From CBDCFV01 sp965261795 (GTDB lineage Bacteria; Chloroflexota; Dehalococcoidia; Lucifugimonadales; UBA3495), in assembly GCA_965261795.1 (NCBI GenBank), contig OZ253476.1, positions 744,001 to 808,000 on the forward strand: 64,000 bases of DNA, read 5' to 3'. The translations under genes were made by a program, and so were the position numbers. This document shows, one piece after another, positions 42,893-51,393 of this stretch (position 1 is the first letter of the stretch; every line of letters starts with the position of its first letter). A model generated the notes under the pieces. The model did no database searches and was not told the origin of the DNA. It saw nothing but the letters and a program-made list of their open reading frames with translations.

Positions 42893-43687
42893 ATGACCAG
42901 CAGACCGGCTCCACGAAAGCTGTCCGCCGCACCCACGGAACGGTTCACGCCGCCTCCGCGAACGCCCTTTGACCCGGGCGACGGCCTGTTCCCGGTGTTT
43001 CCCCCAAGAGGCGATATGCAGAACCCTATCTATTTACACCGTCCCGGCCATCTGGCGGCCTTGAGCCTGCATTTCGGTTCGCCTGAGACCACCATCGTCC
43101 TGGGCGAGGTCCCCGTCGGCCGGGACCTGCGCCAGCGCCGGGGCCTGCGGGTTCCAGACCTGCTGATTGCCTTCGGCGTGGACCCGGACAGGATCATCGC
43201 CGACCGGGGTTACTCCATCGAGCAGTGGGGCAAGCCGCCGGACTTCGTGCTGGAAATAGCCTCCGAAACCACCGCCGAAAACGACGTTACCGTGAAACGG
43301 GACGATTACGCCGCCTTTGGCATACCCGAATACTGGCGCTTCGACCCATCTGGCGGTGAATATTATCCCGCAGGTCTGGCAGGGGACAGGCTGGTTGGCG
43401 GCGTATATCGGCCCATCGGCATCGTGGGGGCGGATGACCGCCATTTTTGGGGCCGCAGCGAGGTCCTGAGATTGGACATCTGCTGGGAGGATGGTCAACT
43501 CCGCTGGTATGACCCGGCGGCGGGGCGTTACCTGCGGACCTTCGATGAGGAGACCGAGGCCCATATCGCCGCCCGGAACGAGCGGGACGCCGCCCAGAGT
43601 GAGCGGGACGCGGAACGCAGGGCCCGCTTGGCAGCCGAGGAGCGGGTGCGGGAGCTGGAAGCCGAGATCAGGCGCTTGCGGAGTTAG
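42893..43687 (+). CDS. Uma2 nuclease-like protein, array gene 4 of 7
   Basis: 264 residues. Nearly the same as gene 1, including HRPGHLAALSLHFG, DDRHFWGRSEVLRLDICWEDGQ and the same promoter flank, but with EIASETT and VKRDDYAAFG instead of EIASENT and VKRDDFAAFG. The mixture points to recombination between array members. Catalytic Asp89, Glu121 and Lys135 are kept. Confidence 0.88.
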   Translation: MTSRPAPRKLSAAPTERFTPPPRTPFDPGDGLFPVFPPRGDMQNPIYLHRPGHLAALSLHFGSPETTIVLGEVPVGRDLRQRRGLRVPDLLIAFGVDPDRIIADRGYSIEQWGKPPDFVLEIASETTAENDVTVKRDDYAAFGIPEYWRFDPSGGEYYPAGLAGDRLVGGVYRPIGIVGADDRHFWGRSEVLRLDICWEDGQLRWYDPAAGRYLRTFDEETEAHIAARNERDAAQSERDAERRARLAAEERVRELEAEIRRLRS

Positions 43688-43746
43688 CGCGGGCGGGAAC
43701 CGATCCCCCACAACTGCGCACTCACGGTCTCCGCCTATACCCGGTG

Positions 43747-43752
43747 TATAAT
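43747..43752 (+). promoter_or_regulatory. -10 box (TATAAT) of Uma2 array gene 5
   Basis: TATAAT 49 nt before ATG 43796, in the ACCTCTCTC-type spacer. Confidence 0.6.
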
Positions 43753-43795
43753 TACCTCTCTCTTTCCTGTCTCACCCGGTTGTATGAGGACCGCT

Positions 43796-44569
43796 ATGAC
43801 CAGCAGACCGGCTCCACGAAAGCCGTCCGCCGCACCCACGGAACGGTTCACACCGCCTCCGCGAACTCCCTTTGACCCGGGCGACGGCCTGTTCCCGGTG
43901 TTTCCCCCAAGAGGCGATATGCAGAACCCCATCTATCTCCATGATCCAGGCTACCAAGCCGCCCTGCGACGCCACTTCGGTTCGCCTGAGACCACCATCG
44001 TCCTGGGCGAGGTCCCCGTCGGCCGGGACCTGCGCCAGCGCCGGGGCCTGCGGGTCCCAGACCTGCTGATTGCCTTCGGCGTGGACCCGGACAGGATCAT
44101 CGCCGACCGGGGCTACTCCATCGAGCAGTGGGGCAAGCCGCCGGACTTCGTGCTGGAAATAGCCTCCGAAACCACCGCCGAAAACGACGTTACCGTGAAA
44201 CGGGACGATTACGCCGCTTTCGGAATACCGGAGTACTGGCGCTTCGACCCGTCGGGTGGCGAATATTATCCCGCAGGTCTGGCAGGGGACAGGCTGGTTG
44301 ACGGCGTATATCGGCCCATCAGCATCGTCGGGGCGGACGACCGCCATTCCTGGGGCCGCAGTGAAGCACTGGGACTGGACATCTGCTGGGAGAATGCTCA
44401 ACTGCGCTGGTATGACCCGGCGGCGGGGCGCTACCTGCTGACGTTCGACGAGGAGGCCGAGGCCCATATCGCCGCCCAAGATGAGCGGGACGTGGAACGC
44501 AGGGCCCGCTTGGCAGCCGAGGAGCGGGTGCGGGAGCTGGAAGCCGAGATCAGGCGCTTGCGGAGTTAG
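43796..44569 (+). CDS. Uma2 nuclease-like protein, array gene 5 of 7
   Basis: 257 residues, one heptad (21 bp) shorter than gene 1. It has the HDPGYQAALRRHFG segment of gene 2, EIASETT, the middle DDRHSWGRSEALGLDICWENAQ, and the tail IAAQDERDVERRARL. The segment AAFGIPEYWRFD uses different codons (GCTTTCGGAATACCGGAG) from genes 1-4 but the same amino acids. Active-site residues intact. Confidence 0.88.
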   Translation: MTSRPAPRKPSAAPTERFTPPPRTPFDPGDGLFPVFPPRGDMQNPIYLHDPGYQAALRRHFGSPETTIVLGEVPVGRDLRQRRGLRVPDLLIAFGVDPDRIIADRGYSIEQWGKPPDFVLEIASETTAENDVTVKRDDYAAFGIPEYWRFDPSGGEYYPAGLAGDRLVDGVYRPISIVGADDRHSWGRSEALGLDICWENAQLRWYDPAAGRYLLTFDEEAEAHIAAQDERDVERRARLAAEERVRELEAEIRRLRS

Positions 44570-44628
44570 CGCGGCCGGGAACCGATCCCCCGCAACTGCG
44601 CACTCACGGTCTCCGCCAATGCCCGGTG

Positions 44629-44634
44629 TATAAT
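44629..44634 (+). promoter_or_regulatory. -10 box (TATAAT) of Uma2 array gene 6
   Basis: TATAAT 49 nt before ATG 44678. Confidence 0.6.
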
Positions 44635-44677
44635 TACCTCTCTCTTTCCTGTCTCACCCGGTTGTATGAGGACCGCC

Positions 44678-45451
44678 ATGACCAGCAGACCGGCTCCACG
44701 AAAGCCGTCCGCCGCACCCACGGAACGGTTCACGCCGCCTCCGCGAACGCCCTTTGACCCGGGCGATGGCCTGTTCCCGGTGTTTCCCCCAAGAGGCGAT
44801 ATGCAGAACCCCATCTATTTACACCGTCCCGGCCATCTGGCGGCCTTGAGCCTGCATTTCGGTTCGCCTGAGACCACCATCGTCCTGGGCGAGGTCCCCG
44901 TCGGCCGGGACCTGCGCCAGCGCCGGGGCCTGCGGGTCCCCGACCTGCTGATTGCCTTCGGCGTGGACCCGGACAGGATCATCGCCGACCGGGGATATTC
45001 CATTGAGCAGTGGGGCAAGCCGCCGGACTTCGTGCTGGAAATAGCCTCCGAAACCACCGCCGAAAACGACGTTACCGTGAAACGGGACGATTACGCCGCT
45101 TTCGGAATACCGGAGTACTGGCGCTTCGACCCATCTGGCGGTGAATATTATCCCGCAGGTCTGGCAGGGGACAGGCTGGTTGACGGCGTATATCGGCCCA
45201 TCAGCATCGTCGGGGCGGACGACCGCCATTCCTGGGGCCGCAGTGAAGCACTGGGACTGGACCTCTGCTGGGAGAATGCTCAACTGCGCTGGTATGACCC
45301 GGCGGCGGGGCGCTACCTGCTGACGTTCGACGAGGAGGCCGAGGCCCATATCGCCGCCCAAGATGAGCGGGACGTGGAACGCAGGGCCCGCTTGGCAGCC
45401 GAGGAGCGGGTGCGGGAGCTGGAAGCCGAGATCAGGCGCTTGCGGAGTTAG
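44678..45451 (+). CDS. Uma2 nuclease-like protein, array gene 6 of 7
   Basis: 257 residues, the same length and tail as gene 5 (IAAQDERDVERRARL), but with the HRPGHLAALSLHFG N-type and LDLCWENAQ. It shares the alternate codons at AAFGIPEYW with genes 5 and 7. The offset to gene 5 is 882 bp. The SD is TGAGGACCGCC before the second ATG. Catalytic residues intact. Confidence 0.88.
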   Translation: MTSRPAPRKPSAAPTERFTPPPRTPFDPGDGLFPVFPPRGDMQNPIYLHRPGHLAALSLHFGSPETTIVLGEVPVGRDLRQRRGLRVPDLLIAFGVDPDRIIADRGYSIEQWGKPPDFVLEIASETTAENDVTVKRDDYAAFGIPEYWRFDPSGGEYYPAGLAGDRLVDGVYRPISIVGADDRHSWGRSEALGLDLCWENAQLRWYDPAAGRYLLTFDEEAEAHIAAQDERDVERRARLAAEERVRELEAEIRRLRS

Positions 45452-45510
45452 CGCGGCCGGGAACCGATCCCCCGCAACTGCGCACTCACGGTCTCCGCCA
45501 ATGCCCGGTG

Positions 45511-45516
45511 TATAAT
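45511..45516 (+). promoter_or_regulatory. -10 box (TATAAT) of Uma2 array gene 7
   Basis: TATAAT 49 nt before ATG 45560. Confidence 0.6.
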
Positions 45517-45559
45517 TACCTCTCTCTTTCCTGTCTCACCCGGTTGTATGAGGACCGCC

Positions 45560-46291
45560 ATGACCAGCAGACCGGCTCCACGAAAGCTGTCCGCCGCACC
45601 CACGGAACGGTTCACGCCGCCTCCGCGAACGCCCTTTGACCCGGGCGATGGCCTGTTCCCGGTGTTTCCCCCAAGAGGCGATATGCAGAACCCCATCTAT
45701 TTACACCGTCCCGGCCATCTGGCGGCCTTGAGCCTGCATTTCGGTTCGCCTGAGACCACCATCGTCCTGGGTGAGGTCCCCGTCGGCCGGGACCTGCGCC
45801 AGCGCCGGGGCCTGCGGGTCCCCGACCTGCTGATTGCCTTCGGCGTGGACCCGGACAGGATCATCGCCGACCGGGGTTACTCCATCGAGCAGTGGGGCAA
45901 GCCGCCGGACTTCGTGCTGGAAATAGCCTCCGAAACCACCGCCGAAAACGACGTTACCGTGAAACGGGACGATTACGCCGCTTTCGGAATACCGGAGTAC
46001 TGGCGCTTCGACCCATCTGGCGGTGAATATTATCCCGCAGGTCTGGCAGGGGACAGGCTGGTTGGCGGCGTATATCAGCCCATCGGCATCGTCGGGACGG
46101 ATGACCGCCATTCCTGGGGCCACAGTGAAGCACTGGGACTGGACCTCTGCTGGGAGAATGCTCAACTGCGCTGGTATGACCCGGCGGCGGGGCGTTACCT
46201 GCGGACCTTCGATGAGGAGACCGAGGCCCGCTTGGCAGCCGAGGAACGGGTGCGCGCGCTGGAAGCCGAGATCAGGCGCTTGCGGGGTTAG
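45560..46291 (+). CDS. Uma2 nuclease-like protein, array gene 7 of 7 (shortest coiled coil)
   Basis: 243 residues, 21 fewer than gene 1: exactly three heptads (63 bp) are missing from the coiled coil, which reads FDEETEARLAAEERVRALEAEIRRLRG. The rest is array type: HRPGHLAALSLHFG, EIASETT, DDYAAFGIPEYWRFD. Unique changes include VYQPIG and WGHSEALG. The array ends here; a diverged intergenic repeat follows. Confidence 0.88.
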   Translation: MTSRPAPRKLSAAPTERFTPPPRTPFDPGDGLFPVFPPRGDMQNPIYLHRPGHLAALSLHFGSPETTIVLGEVPVGRDLRQRRGLRVPDLLIAFGVDPDRIIADRGYSIEQWGKPPDFVLEIASETTAENDVTVKRDDYAAFGIPEYWRFDPSGGEYYPAGLAGDRLVGGVYQPIGIVGTDDRHSWGHSEALGLDLCWENAQLRWYDPAAGRYLRTFDEETEARLAAEERVRALEAEIRRLRG

Positions 46292-46661
46292 TGATAACAA
46301 TGCGTGGCGTCGGGATGGAAGCAATCCTCTGACATTCGCCCCTTCCCAACTCCGGCGGCACCCCTTTACTATACATACCAGCCCCTTGCGTCGTTCCGTC
46401 CATCAAGAGAAAAATCAGGCCCGGCGAATGGCACACTTGGCGCAATAGCCGCCCAAAATAACACAGACGGTGGGCTAAAATCGCCTGAAATGACTCAAAT
46501 ACCCTGAATTCCGGGTCCCTCGCCAAAGCTGAATGACACAGAACGATACAAAATGGCACACTTTTTGAATTTTCTCCCGTCCCTCCCCCTCCCGGTGCCC
46601 TCTGCGCCGGACATGGAGGAAGGCGGCGGGCGGTCCGAAAACTACTGGAGGTGGCTTCCCC
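46292..46661. repeat. Gene-free region with inverted copy of the 2.0-2.3 kb repeat
   Basis: Read on the minus strand, 46575-46325 lines up with 2000-2275: TTTTGTATC, TGTGTCATTCAGCTTTGG, GGGTATTTGAGTCATTTCAGGC, then TAGTAAAG...GTTGGGAAGGGGC and TGTCA. Identity is moderate, with small indels. No gene is supported; the MaoC gene SD (GGAGGTGG) is at its right end. Confidence 0.6.
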
Positions 46662-47705
46662 ATGGTGACGCAACGAGAAAGGCTATGGGACTTCGACGCC
46701 GTTGAACTCGGGCAGACTGGGCCTGCGACCGAGGTGCGCCTTACTCAGGAGTTGATAGCCGAGTACGCGCTGGCGTCCCAGAACCCCGACCCGCAGTTCC
46801 AACAGGCCAAGGCTAGCGGGGAGTACGGCGGCGGGATAGTGGCCATGCCCACCATGGTGTTGAGCTACGCGCCCTTGATGCGAGAGGATATCGCCGAGGC
46901 CAACGGGTTTGTGGCATTCGAGAAGTCCGTTACGGCCCGCCGCCAGACGCCCTTCGCCAAGTGCGAGGTGACTTGGTCCCGCCCTGCGCGGCCTGGCGAC
47001 ACGATAACCGGCACGCGGCGGGTGTTGGAGAAGTACGAGCGAAGGGGAAACCGGTTCGTCGTTTTCAGGGTGGAAGCAACCAATCAGGACGGGGAAGCCG
47101 TTGCCGTGTACGACTATACCTGTATCTTCGACTACGCGCCCGGCCAGAAGCCTGCCCCGCGCCCCGACGCGGGGGCCGCGCCAAGAGATCAGGGCACGCC
47201 CCAACCCACAGCAACACCTGCTAAACCAGCGGTTCAGTCATCCGGCGCTCCGCTTCTCAAGGTCTTCAACGCCGTCTCTATAGGAGACGAGTTGGCCTCC
47301 CTGTCCATCTCGGAGAGCCAGGAGATCATAAACCGCAAGGATGCCTTCCGGCTGGCCGGCGGCCCGCCTTCCGGCAACATCCACACCAACGAGGAGTTCG
47401 CCCGGCAGAACATCTTCAGCGGCATAGTGGCATCCGGCCCGGCCGCAATGTCCTACGTGGACCAGATGCTGCAACGGTCCTTCCCCCTCAGCGCCTTCCA
47501 CCAAGGCGGCAGGCTGCTGATGCGGGCCATCGAACCCTTCAGGGTTGGCGACACCGTAACCCTCCAAGGAGAGGTGACGGCCAAGCAGCCCGCTCTCCCA
47601 AGCGAAGGCCAAGGGGGAGGTTTGATTGAGTGCAGGGTCAGGGGCATCAACCAACGAGGCGACCTGGTGAACTTGTCGGACGCCTCGCTGTTTCTGCCTC
47701 AGTAA
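46662..47705 (+). CDS. MaoC-like double hotdog dehydratase/hydratase protein
   Basis: 347 residues with GGAGGTGG 7 nt before ATG 46662. Two hotdog units are joined by a Pro/Ala-rich linker (about residues 165-200). The first has LIAEYALASQNPDPQFQ...AMPTMVLSYAP and SVTARRQTPFAKCEVTWSRPARPGD. The second has GNIHTNEEFARQNIFSGIVASGPAAMSYVDQML. The classic D-x4-H hydratase pair is not clear; Asp-Pro-Asp and His-Thr are candidates. Possible roles are enoyl-CoA hydration or thioester binding. The partner and substrate are unknown. Confidence 0.82.
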   Translation: MVTQRERLWDFDAVELGQTGPATEVRLTQELIAEYALASQNPDPQFQQAKASGEYGGGIVAMPTMVLSYAPLMREDIAEANGFVAFEKSVTARRQTPFAKCEVTWSRPARPGDTITGTRRVLEKYERRGNRFVVFRVEATNQDGEAVAVYDYTCIFDYAPGQKPAPRPDAGAAPRDQGTPQPTATPAKPAVQSSGAPLLKVFNAVSIGDELASLSISESQEIINRKDAFRLAGGPPSGNIHTNEEFARQNIFSGIVASGPAAMSYVDQMLQRSFPLSAFHQGGRLLMRAIEPFRVGDTVTLQGEVTAKQPALPSEGQGGGLIECRVRGINQRGDLVNLSDASLFLPQ

Positions 47706-47769
47706 GAGAGGACGACCTACACACTGGCCCTCTCCAGAGGGAGAAGGGACTCTGGATGCCCTCTTCGGC

Positions 47770-48192
47770 CTACCGGATGAATCCGTATACCTTGTCCGGG
47801 CTGACGAACACTATCACCGCATCCTGCTCTACCATAGCCCGGTCGTATTCTTCCCAGTCCGGGTGCTCTTTGTCGCCGCAGGCGCGGAAGACCTCCCGCA
47901 GCAACACCCGGAACTCTTCGGCGTCGGTGTTCCGGTAGTCCAGCAAGCGGGCTTGTCCTTCCACCGAGACGCAACTGCGCCAGTTGGGCGTAACGGTCAA
48001 CACCGTGCAGTTGGGGTTGCGGCGCAGGTTGTGCACCTTTTGCGAGTTTCCGCGGACTGCGACGAAGGCGGCGTCACCCTGATACGCTCCGCAGACAACG
48101 ATGCTGTTCTGGATGCCGCCATTGGGCTGTACGGTCGAAATCACTCCCTGGTGGTTAGCTTCCATGAAGGGACGGGCTTCTTCGAAATCCAT
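47770..48192 (-). CDS. Pyridoxamine 5'-phosphate oxidase-like flavin/F420-binding protein
   Basis: 140 residues from ATG 48192 (GAGGTGG upstream). It follows the split-barrel pattern: FMEANHQGVISTVQPNGGIQNSIV, FVAVRGNSQKVHNLRRNPNCTVLTVTP, SVEGQARLLD, and the ending VFVSPDKVYGFIR. This matches the F420- or FMN-dependent PNPOx-like group more than PdxH itself. Likely a small cytoplasmic dimeric oxidoreductase. The substrate is unknown. Confidence 0.85.
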   Translation of the reverse strand: MDFEEARPFMEANHQGVISTVQPNGGIQNSIVVCGAYQGDAAFVAVRGNSQKVHNLRRNPNCTVLTVTPNWRSCVSVEGQARLLDYRNTDAEEFRVLLREVFRACGDKEHPDWEEYDRAMVEQDAVIVFVSPDKVYGFIR

Positions 48193-48372
48193 TGGTCCAC
48201 CTCACTAAAATTTAAGGCCTTCTCAAGGCTGTATTTTTGCATAGCTCGTGGCTGCTACGGGTTATTACAGCCGCCGGAACTGTTATACCATAGTTCCATG
48301 AACCACGCTGTAGAACCCGGCCCGGCCTTTGCAAGGGACTTTGCCAACGCCTTGCCAAGGTCCTTTCCCAAT

Positions 48373-48468
48373 GACAAATCCCGCACCAATCCGTCAGACA
48401 AATCCCGTCCCAATCCGTCAGACAAGTCTCGCACCAATCCGTCAAACAAATCCCGTCCCAATCCATCA
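48373..48468. repeat. Four tandem 24-bp units
   Basis: Units at 48373, 48397, 48421 and 48445 follow GACAAATCCCG(CA/TC)CCAATCCGTCA with few changes. The last one runs into the REP-like palindrome ATTCCCGCGCAGGCGGGAAT (48467-48486). The gap between 48193 and 48521 holds no gene. Confidence 0.85.
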
Positions 48469-48521
48469 TTCCCGCGCAGGCGGGAATCTATACGCACCTG
48501 GGATCAAGGAGTCCATTCATA

Positions 48522-49325
48522 ATGGAGATGAAAGAGCTGGGCAACACCGGGGTTATGGTACCCGAAATAGGCTTGGGCACATGGAAATACAGCGGGGGCA
48601 ATGAGCCGTTGCGTAAAGGCGTATCCTTGGGCGCCACACTAATAGACACCGCAGAGATGTACCGTAACGAGGTCGAGGTAGGCCAAGCCATCGCCGGCCT
48701 CCGTGACAAAGTCTTCCTGGCAACCAAAGTTCTCGGGAGCAACCTCCGCTACGACCAAGTGCTGCGGGCCGCCGAGCAAAGCCTGCGAAAGTTAGACGTT
48801 GATTGCGTAGACCTGTACCAGATTCACTGGTACAACCGCGGAGTCCCGATAACCGAGACCATGCGGGCCATGGAATCCCTTGTGGACCGGGGGATGGTCA
48901 AGTACATCGGCGTGAGCAACTTCTCCACCAAGGAATTACAGGAAGCCCAAGCGGCCATGACCAAGCACCCCATCGTCTCCAACCAGGTCCTTTATAACCT
49001 GAACACCCGCCGCATCGAGCGTGACCTGTTGCCCTACTGCCAGCAGAACAAGATCACCATCATCGCTTTTACACCGTTGGACAGCGGGTCCCTGGCGTCC
49101 AGTCCACGGTTCATGCCGGCGCGCCGTTCCCAAGCCCTTGGGCACTTGGCCAAGGAACTGGGCAAGACCCGGGCCCAAGTCGCCCTGAACTGGTGCATAT
49201 CCCGCCCCAACGTCATCGCCATTCCCAAGTCGGACAGCGTATCCAGAACGGTCGAAAACTGCGGAGCCGGCGACTGGAAGCTCACCGCCGACCAAGCAAA
49301 AATGCTGGACGAAGCATACTCCTGA
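48522..49325 (+). CDS. Aldo/keto reductase
   Basis: 267 residues. The catalytic tetrad is complete: Asp42 and Tyr47 (IDTAEMY), Lys69 (LATKV) and His102 (YQIHW). The NADP-binding part includes GVSNFSTKEL and, near the end, IPKSDSVSRTVEN. It is a cytoplasmic NADPH-dependent carbonyl reductase of broad family specificity; the substrate is not evident. The ATG at 48522 is used although the SD is weak; a second ATG is at 48528. Confidence 0.93.
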   Translation: MEMKELGNTGVMVPEIGLGTWKYSGGNEPLRKGVSLGATLIDTAEMYRNEVEVGQAIAGLRDKVFLATKVLGSNLRYDQVLRAAEQSLRKLDVDCVDLYQIHWYNRGVPITETMRAMESLVDRGMVKYIGVSNFSTKELQEAQAAMTKHPIVSNQVLYNLNTRRIERDLLPYCQQNKITIIAFTPLDSGSLASSPRFMPARRSQALGHLAKELGKTRAQVALNWCISRPNVIAIPKSDSVSRTVENCGAGDWKLTADQAKMLDEAYS

Positions 49326-49429
49326 AGGCTCTCTGTTGATGGCCCTCTGTAAATTGGTTACGATAAGCAACCGATCTGGTCACACTGCAAACGAACATCC
49401 CACCTTAGCTTTAGTTTTGGAATAGGACG

Positions 49430-51001
49430 ATGCGAATACTGAAATGGTTGGCCCCTATCCTTGCCACCGGAGCGTTGGCCGTTTTTGCAGCCTGCGCGCC
49501 TACCTCCACGGTTCAACCCACGGCAGCGTGGGTGACGGCAACGCCCGCGGATGATTCGTCGCAAGTTCCATCCGTTTCGAACGTCGTTGGCACCCCCGTA
49601 CCTCGCTCCGATGTTGAGACAGCTTTCGACCAGCCATTGTCCTCCGGTCTGTCCATTGCCGAGGTGACGGAGAAGGCGCTGCCCAGCGTGGTCAGAGTCC
49701 TCGTGGGTTCCAGTTCTGGGACGGGTTTCATCATCAACGAGGACGGGCTGACGGTCACAAACAAGCACGTAGTCAAAGAGAATAACCGGGTTGCCGTCCG
49801 GCTCGCGACGGGAGAGCAATACCAAGGTAGGGTAACCCAACGGCATCCACGTCTCGATTTGGCCTACGTCCAGATTGACGCCAATCGGCGTTTTCCATCC
49901 ATCGCCATTGGTGACTCCGACAAAATTCGCGTTGGCGAAGACGTTATCGCCATCGGTTTTCCCTTGGGCCAGTCTCTGGGCCTGGATCCCACGGTCAGCG
50001 TCGGGATTATTTCGGCCAAACGGCTGAATCGCCTGCAAACGGACGCATCGCTTAACCCGGGAAACAGTGGCGGGCCGCTACTGGATACGTTCGGCCAGGC
50101 GGTTGGGGTGGTCGTGTCCAGGATGGAAACTAACGATGCTGGAAGGCCCATTACCGGCATCGGATTCGCTATCCCCATTAACGTGGTGAAGTCCGGGCTT
50201 GGAGGACAAGCTCCCCAGGCTGGCAAGACGCTGCCAACACCCACCCTGACATCCTTCCCGACAATAGCCCCACCCCCCAATGTCAAGGCCACCAAATCTG
50301 CGATGGACGCCATAGATGCCCACCGGCGGCAAGCGGAGATGGCTACCCGCACGGCCATTGAAGCACAGCAGGAAGCCGAACGGTACGCTGCCTCGCTGGA
50401 AGCCACGCGCATCGCCGAACTGCCCACACCAACGCCAACGCCGCTACCGACGGCTACCCCAACTCCAACACCCACGCCTCTGCCCACAGCCACGCCCACT
50501 CCAACACCTACGCCGACACCGGAACCCACACCGACTCCACTACCTCCACTACCCACCCCAACACCACATCCGCGCACGTTCTGCCAAGAATGGGAAGCCC
50601 TGGTGCTGGAGTGGATAAAGCAGGGCAATTACTACTATGACGACAACCCTGGCGTGCCTGATCATCCCCAGTTGTCTGCTAAGTCAGCCCATTACCAATG
50701 CCTTACTGAATTCCCAACCGGCATCCTGCAGGTGACGCGGTCAAAGACCGTCGGGAGTGGGCCAAACCAGTTGGTGCCTGGCACTTATGAGTACCGGCGG
50801 CAGGGAGATAAACGTGTGCCGCAGAACAACTGGAGGTTAGTCCTCAACTCCTATGATGATAGCAAACGAGCAGTGGAGATGCTTTACGGCGAACCGTTCA
50901 CTTTCCGGTTGTACGAGTATCACAATTCGGCTCACTTTCAATGTAACAGATGTTACGGGGGGGGATATAGGAATGGCAATCTTTATCGCATCGGGGACTG
51001 A
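49430..51001 (+). CDS. HtrA-like S1C serine protease lipoprotein with Pro/Thr linker
   Basis: 523 residues. The signal ends with lipobox FAAC (Cys22). The trypsin-like domain (about 75-265) has His113 (VTNKHVV), Asp143 (RLDLAYVQID) and Ser213 (NPGNSGGPLLD). No PDZ domain follows; instead there is a helix with repeated Ala/Glu/Arg (about 285-330), a long Thr-Pro linker (about 335-385) and a C-terminal domain with CQEWEALVLEWIKQGNYYYDDNP and paired Cys near the end. It likely acts on misfolded proteins outside the membrane. A small gene follows. Confidence 0.9.
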   Translation: MRILKWLAPILATGALAVFAACAPTSTVQPTAAWVTATPADDSSQVPSVSNVVGTPVPRSDVETAFDQPLSSGLSIAEVTEKALPSVVRVLVGSSSGTGFIINEDGLTVTNKHVVKENNRVAVRLATGEQYQGRVTQRHPRLDLAYVQIDANRRFPSIAIGDSDKIRVGEDVIAIGFPLGQSLGLDPTVSVGIISAKRLNRLQTDASLNPGNSGGPLLDTFGQAVGVVVSRMETNDAGRPITGIGFAIPINVVKSGLGGQAPQAGKTLPTPTLTSFPTIAPPPNVKATKSAMDAIDAHRRQAEMATRTAIEAQQEAERYAASLEATRIAELPTPTPTPLPTATPTPTPTPLPTATPTPTPTPTPEPTPTPLPPLPTPTPHPRTFCQEWEALVLEWIKQGNYYYDDNPGVPDHPQLSAKSAHYQCLTEFPTGILQVTRSKTVGSGPNQLVPGTYEYRRQGDKRVPQNNWRLVLNSYDDSKRAVEMLYGEPFTFRLYEYHNSAHFQCNRCYGGGYRNGNLYRIGD

Positions 51002-51034
51002 TTATTCTCGAAACCGGAAATCAAGGAGGTATGT

Positions 51035-51241
51035 ATGACATACAAGGAAATTCAGCGCTATGTGTTTCGAGAACTGGGCGTCCAACCATCTTCAGTAAAG
51101 ACCTGCTGGATAGCGGAGGTAAAGCGCGAGTTTGGGCGTACACAAGGGAGGGCGCCAAATGTCGGCAAAGGCCGAGGCGCTCCACCGTGCCGGTGTCGTT
51201 ACCGTGACGCGATTAGGAAGTGCATCTGTCCTCACGCTTAG
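51035..51241 (+). CDS. Small conserved-looking protein of unknown function
   Basis: 68 residues. The start is very well supported: AAGGAGGT lies 5 nt before ATG 51035. The N-terminus reads MTYKEIQRYVFRELG, then KTCWIAEVKREFG, RAPNVGKG and a Cys-rich tail (PPCRCRYRDAIRKCICPHA). The Y-K-E-x-Q and K-T-C-W-I-A-x-V-K words resemble a widespread small hypothetical family as I recall it, whose C-terminus normally is R-x-A-I-x-x-x-x-x-H-F; this tail differs, so an end frameshift is possible. No function is assigned. Confidence 0.6.
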   Translation: MTYKEIQRYVFRELGVQPSSVKTCWIAEVKREFGRTQGRAPNVGKGRGAPPCRCRYRDAIRKCICPHA

Positions 51242-51393
51242 GGAATCCCGCTTTCCGGTTACCTTCCCGAAGACCGAGTGTTATCCTGTAGCGGCGCCGG
51301 GAGCGTTTGTTTCAGGTCGGAACATCCGGCTCCTTCCGTAAGGCGCGCCGGGGCTGGTTGTCCGAATTTCAAAACAGAACAAAAGGAGAAGAC

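Noticed and set aside
48373..48486. CRISPR array
   Set aside because: The 24-bp units are contiguous tandem repeats without spacers and no cas gene is near.
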